From Lentisphaera profundi (GTDB lineage: Bacteria; Verrucomicrobiota; Lentisphaeria; Lentisphaerales; Lentisphaeraceae), in the NCBI RefSeq assembly GCF_028728065.1, contig NZ_CP117811.1:372001-436000 (forward strand): a DNA stretch of 64,000 nucleotides, in the 5' to 3' direction. The position numbers were made by a program, and so were the translations under genes. Position 1 is the stretch's first letter. Each line of letters starts with the position of its first letter. Below are positions 18,436 through 25,119 of the stretch, one piece after another. The notes under the pieces were generated by a model. It was not told the origin of the DNA, did no database searches, and was given only the letters and a program-made list of their open reading frames with translations.

Positions 18436-20736
18436 TTAACGCACACGCGTCATTTTTTTAAGTAAAATAAAGCCGATGATGAGCGCAAATAAAATACCTA
18501 CGCCAACAGCAATGATCGTGAATAAATTTTCAACGAGGAAACGCTCGCCTTTTTCGACAATTTTTTCTTCAGTTGTTTTCTTGAGTGCGACGGGCTTAAT
18601 AGATTCCTTGCTAATGAAATCAGTCCAAATGATTTCACCTGTGCTTAAATCTTTGATTTCACCTTGCAGATTCAGGGCTGATTTATCACCAGAGTTATTG
18701 ACTTGGGCACGGCCTGTGAAGAACGCGAGTTTAATGTCAGGCGTCTTGTTGCCAACGAGGTAGGATGAAATGTAGTTAAGGTCGACTTGTCCTCCTTTGA
18801 ATTCACCGAGATCGCGTAACACTCTGCGCATGAGGTGACGACGGTCGTTGGATACCGTATCGAAACGATGAAAGGACATCAAACCCATAGTTCTCGAACT
18901 AAGCTTCGAAATCAGAATGTCCTCTAGGTTTTTATTCCCAGATTCAAAAGGTGCCACAATGACTTTGTATTTACTGTTGATTTTACTTGCCAGGCTATTG
19001 GCCATCTCATCGGCAGCTTCAAAAGCGAGTTTTTGACTCGTTGTATCTAGAGCTGAGTTGGAGGTATTTGAATTAGGCTCGATATCATAGAATTCACCTT
19101 CAAGGGTTTTCTTGAAGTACATACGTCCATCTAAGCCACTGAGCATGATGGTGAGTTTAACTAATGTTTTATTAGCCGTTTTTTCTACGCCGCGAACTTC
19201 GCCAGAGAGGATGGCGTCAACTGGATAGGCCTTAGCAATTGCTTTGCGCGTCTCAGCGGTAAGTGAATTGGCCAAAGTTTTATCATGGAGGACTTTTTTC
19301 CAATCGTGGGGATTAGTTGTGTAGAATACATACTTTGATTGGTGATTCGATAATTCGTCTGAGATGATATCGTAAAGTTTATGCTTATCGTTAAAGAAAG
19401 GCAGAATAGCAATATTTTTGACATCAAAATCTTTGTTGAGCAATTTACCTGCGCTGTAGGCTGCATCCTCGGCAGCTTTTTCGATTTTGGAGTCAAATTC
19501 GAAAGCTTCAACTTGTGAATCTTCAGAAGGGTAGGTGACATCGATAAAAGATGAGGTGACAATTTTCAGTGATTTGATATCGTAGAGGTAGAATTGTAAA
19601 GCAACTCGAACACGACCATGTTGTCCAATTACTGAGCGAACTTTACCTTTGACAATAGCTTGGATTCCTTGGAATTTAGCATCTTCAATTTTAACTAAAG
19701 TTTCGGGATCAAATAGGTCGTCGTAACCATCGGCAGCAATATTGTATTCTTGAGATATAGCATCCCATTCTTTACGATCACGGGTAAAGAATTCGAAGTC
19801 AGTACTTGTGCCGGGGAGTTTTGCAGAAATGATGTCAGATAAATTAAAGCGATCATTTTCTAAAGGAATGAAAGCGACTCTTTTGTATTGACTGGAGAAA
19901 TCCGCTATTTTGGCAATGATTTGTTGTGCGGCAATTCCGGTTGCCTTGTCAATTAGAATAGTGTTGGCCGTCATCGGGCGATTACTCGGCTGGGAGCTTT
20001 TGACCTGGGGACTAAAACTGAAGTAGCCCATGAGCGAGGAGTGCTCCCAAGGAGTTTGCTGTTGTTGAGTCGAGGAAACCACATCGCCACGGACTTTTTT
20101 AAACATTTCTTCAATGCTCAAGGGCTCGTGGATATGTTTAAGCAGTGCCGCAGTATAAGGAGAGTTTCTGCCATTGACGGAATTGATGGCGATATTGCCT
20201 GGGTTGGTAGCAAAAGCGATGTAGGAACCTGTGGGGGCTTTCATCTCCTTGAAAGTTCCCTGAAGTGCTGTCTTAGTGCCAGCGAAAGAGCGAGTGAGTT
20301 TATTGCGGCAAGCATCGACGATAATAATATTGACACGTGTTTTTTTCTGTTCCATGACCGAGAGAATATTATTAACGGGAATGAGATCACTTGCACTGAG
20401 GGCATTGATAGGAGCCAGGCAGTTATTATCTTTATATTGAATACCATGTCCTGAGTAGTAGAAGAGCACTTCGTCGCCTTCGTTCAGTTTATTGGCGAAC
20501 TCACGAATCGCACTTTTGACATCACTACTTGTGGCATCGGTACGAAGAACAATTTCGAAATTCGAGGCCTTTAGTACTTTTGCGAGATCTTTTGCGTCGT
20601 TATTGGGGATTTCGCCTAAGTTGCCTTGTTCTGCGGGGTAATTACCGCAGCCAATGACTAATGCCACGCGTTTGGCATGAGTTGTCAGGCTGATAAAGAA
20701 TAAAATTAAAAGTGGAAGAATTTTTTTTGCTGACAT
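18436..20736 (-). CDS. Exported caspase-family peptidase (C14) with three CsgG/TolB-like domains and a C-terminal anchor
   Basis: A 766-residue protein. A signal peptide (1-21) precedes a caspase-fold domain (about 22-245) with the dyad in YYSGHG (His) and VDACRN (Cys). Three similar domains follow, starting at RVAFIPLEND (about 288), KNIAILPFFND (about 445) and YKVIVAPFESG (about 610). Each has the hydrophobic strand, proline and polar turn of the CsgG/TolB-N/FlgO group, and two carry AIVKGKV or AILSGEV strands. A last helix (about 735-758) with a KKMTRVR tail anchors it. The peptidase should therefore lie in the periplasm. First gene of unit D; ribosome site GAGAGGG. Full dyad, so active peptidase is likely; substrate unknown. 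Confidence 0.9.
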   Translation of the reverse strand: MSAKKILPLLILFFISLTTHAKRVALVIGCGNYPAEQGNLGEIPNNDAKDLAKVLKASNFEIVLRTDATSSDVKSAIREFANKLNEGDEVLFYYSGHGIQYKDNNCLAPINALSASDLIPVNNILSVMEQKKTRVNIIIVDACRNKLTRSFAGTKTALQGTFKEMKAPTGSYIAFATNPGNIAINSVNGRNSPYTAALLKHIHEPLSIEEMFKKVRGDVVSSTQQQQTPWEHSSLMGYFSFSPQVKSSQPSNRPMTANTILIDKATGIAAQQIIAKIADFSSQYKRVAFIPLENDRFNLSDIISAKLPGTSTDFEFFTRDRKEWDAISQEYNIAADGYDDLFDPETLVKIEDAKFQGIQAIVKGKVRSVIGQHGRVRVALQFYLYDIKSLKIVTSSFIDVTYPSEDSQVEAFEFDSKIEKAAEDAAYSAGKLLNKDFDVKNIAILPFFNDKHKLYDIISDELSNHQSKYVFYTTNPHDWKKVLHDKTLANSLTAETRKAIAKAYPVDAILSGEVRGVEKTANKTLVKLTIMLSGLDGRMYFKKTLEGEFYDIEPNSNTSNSALDTTSQKLAFEAADEMANSLASKINSKYKVIVAPFESGNKNLEDILISKLSSRTMGLMSFHRFDTVSNDRRHLMRRVLRDLGEFKGGQVDLNYISSYLVGNKTPDIKLAFFTGRAQVNNSGDKSALNLQGEIKDLSTGEIIWTDFISKESIKPVALKKTTEEKIVEKGERFLVENLFTIIAVGVGILFALIIGFILLKKMTRVR

Positions 20737-20866
20737 GGTTACCCTCTCATATTGTTGATGTATAAAAATAGTTTTTCTAGTTGTATATACAAAGCATTCA
20801 AAAGTTCTGGCCGATGATTTAGCTTTGATTTAATCATCTTTAAACGCTCATTTAAGTTTTGTGTTG

Positions 20867-20899
20867 AAGGTATTTCGAGCCTTATGAACTTTTCTGACA
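20867..20899 (-). promoter_or_regulatory. Shared ECF-like promoter motif, site D
   Basis: On the minus strand, TGTCAGAA, 13 bases, TCGAAATACCTT, reading toward the caspase gene about 130 bases away. It stands nearly back to back with site C (16 bases between), so the divergent units are driven from one short control region. Confidence 0.78.
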
Positions 20900-20914
20900 A
20901 ATAATCATAAAAAA

Positions 20915-20947
20915 TGTCAGAAAAAGTTTTTTATGACGAATGAGCTT
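20915..20947 (+). promoter_or_regulatory. Shared ECF-like promoter motif, site C
   Basis: TGTCAGAA (20915-20922), 13 bases, ACGAATGAGCTT (20936-20947), reading toward the SPFH-like gene at 21021 and leaving a leader of roughly 70 bases. Confidence 0.8.
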
Positions 20948-21020
20948 TAGTCAAAAACAGTTTAAGCAATAAGCTAAAGTGTTATGTTTATGAGAAAGTT
21001 AATTTACGAGGAGCTTGGTT

Positions 21021-22457
21021 ATGGGATTATTTAGTGATAAATGCGACTGCGGCGCGAAGGTGAAAAAAGCTGCAAGATTTTGTAATACGTGTGGCAAGGG
21101 AGCTCCCGGAGGCTGGGTAAAGTGTTACTCTTGTGGGAAGTGGGTAGGCAATGAATCAAAGCATTGCGCTCACTGCAATTACGATTTGAAGCCTGAAGAG
21201 CGTGGTCAGATTTATGATAATAAATTCAGCAAAGATCCCACCCTTTTACTCTCTAAATTAGATTTAAAATTTTGTTCAGCGCGAACTGAGTCTGGTTTGA
21301 CCCTGGATACCGGGCAGATGGCCTTTGTTGTGGATGGAGATGAATCCTCACTTGTGGAGTCTGGCAATCTAGATGTCAAATCTTTGGCAAAAATAGGGGC
21401 TCATGCTTGGTTGCTTAACCTAGATCTGCTCGTGGTGCCACTTTGGGCGGAGAAAGTTCAAAGTGCCGACCTCATGGAATTTGATGTCTATTCGGAATTG
21501 ATTGTGACTTGGGATCAGCAAGCACTTAGTAAAAATGGTATTGAACTACTCGCAAGCAAAGAAAACTTGAGTTTAGAGCAAGTGAAAGAACTGGTCTCCA
21601 AAGCCGCCAAGGATGTATCTCTCAAACTGGTGAGAGCATATAAACTGAGTGAATTATTATTTAATCCTCATGAACGCATCAACTTTGATACTGAATTACA
21701 AAAAGTAATTAGGCTTGAACTCTCACGCTTAGGTTTGAGAGTGATACATTTTGCTGTGCCTCAGTTGGAAGGCAAGGAAATGCGCCAGGCAATGGCGAGA
21801 GAAAAAGATAAAGTTGAAGCGGCCAAAGAACTCGAATATAATCTGCGTATGCGTGAGATCCTCCAAGAAGATAACTTAGATCAATTAAAATCTGAAGATG
21901 AAGTCAAGGAATACGCGGCACAATTAGCCAATCAATTCGATATTAAACAAGATAAACGCGATCACGATTTAAACTTACTTCAGCAAGTTCATCGCCACGA
22001 AATCGATGGCAAAGAACTCGGTTTTAAATTGGCGGAAGAAACTAAGATTAAAGAGCACAACTTAGCAATGGCAACCAAGGAAATGGCTTTTGATGATAAA
22101 GCCAAAGATCATCAGATTAAACAAGATAAGAAGCAATTGAATTTCGATGTGGAAGAATCGGAGAAATGGCTTGATGTGAAGCGAAAGAAAAACGCTGTCA
22201 GCCGTGAAGATGAATTTGCCCGCCTAGAAAAATATAGCAAGTTCGATCTTCAAAGTCTAATTGCCGCACTTCCTAAAGCTCAGGCCGAGAACTTAGTGAA
22301 ATTCAATCAAGCTAATTTGCGTGAAGGTCAACCCGATGTGGTGATCTTAGAAATGATCAATCGTTTTCCAGAGATGGAGTCAATCTTAAAAAATAAAATG
22401 ACCCCGGATGCAGATTTACTTGCCAAGCTCAGCGATTTTTTGAAAAGTAAATCCTAG
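21021..22457 (+). CDS. Double zinc-ribbon SPFH/band-7-like coiled-coil protein
   Basis: A 478-residue cytoplasmic protein. Two zinc ribbons lead (CDC with CNTC; CYSC with CAHC, within 1-55). A domain at about 65-270 follows the SPFH/prohibitin plan, with paired strands and the LSRLGLRVIHFAVPQLEG turn typical before the coiled coil. A long charged coiled coil (about 260-420) and a helical tail complete it. SPFH proteins oligomerise on membranes; without a membrane segment this one may be recruited through partners. Start chosen at 21021 for its GAGGAG site. Promoter site C precedes it. Confidence 0.78.
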   Translation: MGLFSDKCDCGAKVKKAARFCNTCGKGAPGGWVKCYSCGKWVGNESKHCAHCNYDLKPEERGQIYDNKFSKDPTLLLSKLDLKFCSARTESGLTLDTGQMAFVVDGDESSLVESGNLDVKSLAKIGAHAWLLNLDLLVVPLWAEKVQSADLMEFDVYSELIVTWDQQALSKNGIELLASKENLSLEQVKELVSKAAKDVSLKLVRAYKLSELLFNPHERINFDTELQKVIRLELSRLGLRVIHFAVPQLEGKEMRQAMAREKDKVEAAKELEYNLRMREILQEDNLDQLKSEDEVKEYAAQLANQFDIKQDKRDHDLNLLQQVHRHEIDGKELGFKLAEETKIKEHNLAMATKEMAFDDKAKDHQIKQDKKQLNFDVEESEKWLDVKRKKNAVSREDEFARLEKYSKFDLQSLIAALPKAQAENLVKFNQANLREGQPDVVILEMINRFPEMESILKNKMTPDADLLAKLSDFLKSKS

Positions 22458-22535
22458 GAAAAAGATGTCCAAAGATATAGATATGAGTGTGGGTGATATG
22501 CCCACGATGAAGGGTGATAAAAAATTAAGGGATAC

Positions 22536-22640
22536 CCCTCTTTTTATCCGCCCGTGTGGCAACACCTCCCCGCCGGAGTGAGGCGGTATAATCCCCTGCT
22601 TTTTATAGCAGACTTGGGACTCCGTCCCCATCCCTGCAAG
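22536..22640. repeat. GC-rich palindromic insert
   Basis: A GC-rich block within AT-rich sequence. It contains several hairpins, such as CTGCTTTTTATAGCAG and GGGACTCCGTCCC. It interrupts the kinase remnant and resembles the material at 28060-28340. Edges are approximate; no clear duplication of target bases was seen. Confidence 0.45.
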
Positions 22641-22687
22641 GTGTGCCCACCTTGAGAGGCGATAAAAAATTAAAAGTTGTGGGAACT

Positions 22688-22720
22688 TGTCAGAAAGTCA
22701 TTTATTTGACGAATGACCTT
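22688..22720 (+). promoter_or_regulatory. Shared ECF-like promoter motif, site B
   Basis: TGTCAGAA (22688-22695), 13 bases, ACGAATGACCTT (22709-22720), ending 20 bases before the lipoprotein start at 22741. GGAAC just upstream (GGAACTT overall) also resembles the classic ECF -35 element. Confidence 0.8.
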
Positions 22721-22740
22721 AAAATAACGAGGTGATTTTG

Positions 22741-23169
22741 ATGAAATTAATAATGTGTTTATGCGCCAGTATTTTGATGGGCTGTACTTCAAGCTTGCAA
22801 GTCGAGGATGTCTTAGCCCAAAATGAGTACAAGAAGTTTAATGCAGTCGCCTCGCAAGATAAGCAGGCTGATGAGCTGAATGAATTGCTCGGGCTATCGA
22901 AGCAATTGGCGAAGCAAGGCCGCAATCGTGATGCAGCTCGAATCCTTCATGAACTGAGTAAAGATTATGAATCATTGGGCAATGCTTTTGAAAATGATTG
23001 TCGTAGGGAAGCCATTGTTCAGTACTGGAAAGTGGGTGATGAGGATAAAGTTCTGGAGATATGGGGAGAAATGGAAGAAGAAGTCTTTGGAGAATTCCAT
23101 CAAAATGATTCAGTAGAGAAGATTGTGGCTGAGATTGTTTGTAGACGAGAAAATGCTAGACTAAATTAA
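22741..23169 (+). CDS. Lipoprotein paralogous to the one at 12069
   Basis: A 142-residue lipoprotein with lipobox LMGC (Cys about 15). The mature helical part aligns with the lipoprotein at 12069 through the signature FENDCxREAxxQxWxxG and the preceding GRxxxAAR helix. The ATG at 22741 is chosen over a GTG nine bases earlier because GAGG is properly spaced. First gene of unit B, 16 bases before the kinase at 23186. Having one such paralogue lead unit A and the other lead unit B suggests a matched role, perhaps outer-membrane sensors for the two arms. Confidence 0.8.
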   Translation: MKLIMCLCASILMGCTSSLQVEDVLAQNEYKKFNAVASQDKQADELNELLGLSKQLAKQGRNRDAARILHELSKDYESLGNAFENDCRREAIVQYWKVGDEDKVLEIWGEMEEEVFGEFHQNDSVEKIVAEIVCRRENARLN

Positions 23170-23185
23170 TGTATAAGTCAATGAA

Positions 23186-25057
23186 ATGAGTTCTTATGTC
23201 ATGAATGAAATAGAGTATTCTAGAACCGACCCGCTATTTAAGACGAGTGAGTTGAGCGAAAAGCCCTCACTACCTTTTTTAGTGAATAAGAGAACTGATA
23301 CCTTCCCAAAGGAGAAATCTAGTTTTGCTAAATATAAGGGCTTAGAAAGCATTGGAGAGGGCGCTTCTGCAAAAGTTTACAAAGCCTATGATGAACAATT
23401 GGATCGTTATGTTGCTTTAAAAATACTGCGTCTGCAAATGCAGTTAGATAAAGACTCGATGCAGCGTTTTGAGCATGAGAGGAAACTGATGGCCAAGCTT
23501 TCTATCGCTGGGATTGTCCCCGTCTATGAACAGGGCAATTGTGATGGCATGGAATTTTTTGCGATGGAGTACGTGGAAGGCCTCACTTTTGATAAGTGGC
23601 TCAAGGTAAATCAGCCATCTTTAGAAAATATCTTAAAAAAGTTGGCTGAATTAGCTCAGATTATTGCAAGACTCCACGAGAAAAATATTATTCATCGGGA
23701 TATAAAACCCCAAAATATCATGGTGACCAATGAAGGGGGCTTGCGTTTAATGGATTTGGGGATTGCCAAGGCGATAGATCAAGATGTGTTTTTTACCGCC
23801 CATGGCAATTTGCCTTGTACGCCGGCCTATTTGTCGCCTGAAGCGATTATCAATAAAAAGACCGATATACTAGAATTAGATTTATACGCGCTCGGCTTAG
23901 TGGCCTTTGAAGCGGTCTTTAAAAAGTTTGCTTATGATATCCAAGGTTTGCCCATAGAAGAGGCACTTACTTGTATAACAAAGAGTCAGGTACAGACTCC
24001 TAATGATCCCGACGTACCAAGTTGGCTGAAAGTCGCTATTGAGAATTTACTTGATCATGATCCACGAAAAAGAATGTCTGCACAAGAATTTCACTTAGAA
24101 TTGATGAAGTATCAAGATTTGGCCAAGGGGTCTATTATTTTGAGCACCAGTCAAGGAAGTAATACCTTTAAGAAAAGCAGAATTTTGCTGGCACCAACTT
24201 TAATTACTCTAGTTGTGGCGGCTTACTTTTTCTTTGGAAAAGATTTCTTTAGCAGCCCATCAATTTCAGAAGACCTTCAAAATACTGAGATCGTAATTGA
24301 GTCCGAAGAAAAGAGTGAGCTAGAGTTAAACGATTATGCCAATTACCGTGAATTGGCCGCGGGAAGTCAGGAGGCCTTTGATCAGCAAAAGCAATTGCTT
24401 GAGGAGGGTTACCCCCTAGAATTAAGTTTAGCTAAATCGGGAATAATTTTTCGTTTAATTCCCGCAGGAGAAATTCAGCTAGGGGCTGATCTTTTACAAA
24501 ACAAAAGCCCTTTTTATATGGGGAAATATGAAGTGACTCAAGAGCAATGGGATAAAGTGATGCGCAATAATCCCTCTAAGTTTAGTGGTGCAGCTTTATC
24601 TCCAGTAGAAAATGTGACTTGGTTTGAGTGCCAATATTTTATTCGTGAATTAGAGCGTTTTGAAGGTCTGGCCGAAGGATCCATAAAGTTACCCGATGAA
24701 GAGCAATGGGAATTTGCTTGTCGTGGGGGAACCAAAACACCTTTTTATAATAGTGAGCAAGCAAAAGATTTAGCGGAAGTCGCAAATTTTTATGAAAATT
24801 CTGAGCAGAAACCCTGTGCAGTGGGACAGTTTAAAGCGAATGTTTATGGGCTTTACGATATGCATGGCAATGTCTATGAATGGTGTGAGGATACTGAATC
24901 AAAAGGACAGCGATTGATAAAGGGTGGTTCGTGGATGAAAAATAGTTTCTTTTGTCAGTCTTCAGGAAAGTCATTTTTGGCTGAAGATAGTAAGAATTCT
25001 CAGACGGGCTTGAGATTGATTTTAGATTATAAGAAAAATAAAAAATTAAGGGATTAG
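23186..25057 (+). CDS. Ser/Thr kinase with periplasmic SUMF1/FGE-like domain
   Basis: A 623-residue single-pass receptor kinase. The kinase domain (about 48-315) has GEGASAKVYKA, ATP lysine 79, HRDIKPQN (170-177) and DLG in place of DFG (190-192). A membrane helix lies at about 332-350. The outside part has the pre-domain LAAGSQEA...GYPLELSLAKSG and a SUMF1-like domain (about 425-615) with YEVTQEQWDKVM, LPDEEQWEFACRGG, HGNVYEWCED and GGSW. Of the two FGE active-site cysteines only the second position is kept (GGSWMKNSFFC), so sulfatase maturation is unlikely and ligand sensing likelier. The start lacks a clear ribosome site. Its last codons (KKLRD) lie in a 17-base sequence that also occurs at the break in the remnant at 22465. 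Confidence 0.9.
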   Translation: MSSYVMNEIEYSRTDPLFKTSELSEKPSLPFLVNKRTDTFPKEKSSFAKYKGLESIGEGASAKVYKAYDEQLDRYVALKILRLQMQLDKDSMQRFEHERKLMAKLSIAGIVPVYEQGNCDGMEFFAMEYVEGLTFDKWLKVNQPSLENILKKLAELAQIIARLHEKNIIHRDIKPQNIMVTNEGGLRLMDLGIAKAIDQDVFFTAHGNLPCTPAYLSPEAIINKKTDILELDLYALGLVAFEAVFKKFAYDIQGLPIEEALTCITKSQVQTPNDPDVPSWLKVAIENLLDHDPRKRMSAQEFHLELMKYQDLAKGSIILSTSQGSNTFKKSRILLAPTLITLVVAAYFFFGKDFFSSPSISEDLQNTEIVIESEEKSELELNDYANYRELAAGSQEAFDQQKQLLEEGYPLELSLAKSGIIFRLIPAGEIQLGADLLQNKSPFYMGKYEVTQEQWDKVMRNNPSKFSGAALSPVENVTWFECQYFIRELERFEGLAEGSIKLPDEEQWEFACRGGTKTPFYNSEQAKDLAEVANFYENSEQKPCAVGQFKANVYGLYDMHGNVYEWCEDTESKGQRLIKGGSWMKNSFFCQSSGKSFLAEDSKNSQTGLRLILDYKKNKKLRD

Positions 25058-25119
25058 GCGTAGCGCTCTAATCATTTAAGTTATAGTATTTAGACAGTTA
25101 GGAATAATGGGGAGTGATG

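Larger units (their letters stand above)
22465..22735 (+). pseudogene. Remnant of a kinase N-terminus split by a palindromic element
   Basis: Eight bases after the SPFH gene, an AGGA-led ATG opens a 38-codon frame whose first 18 residues (MSKDIDMSVGDMPTMKGD) match the start of the kinase at 25120 (MSGDDIDVSVGDMPTMKGN). The match stops at GATAAAAAATTAAGG. After about 105 bases of GC-rich palindromic sequence a second, frame-shifted copy of the motif appears (VPTLRGDKKLK, from 22643). This reads as a broken kinase gene start. The first piece could still make a 38-residue peptide, which I consider unlikely to matter. Confidence 0.6.

Noticed and set aside
20041-20454. A 137-codon plus-strand frame inside the caspase gene
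   Set aside because: It is antisense to the catalytic domain of a clear caspase; no start signal.
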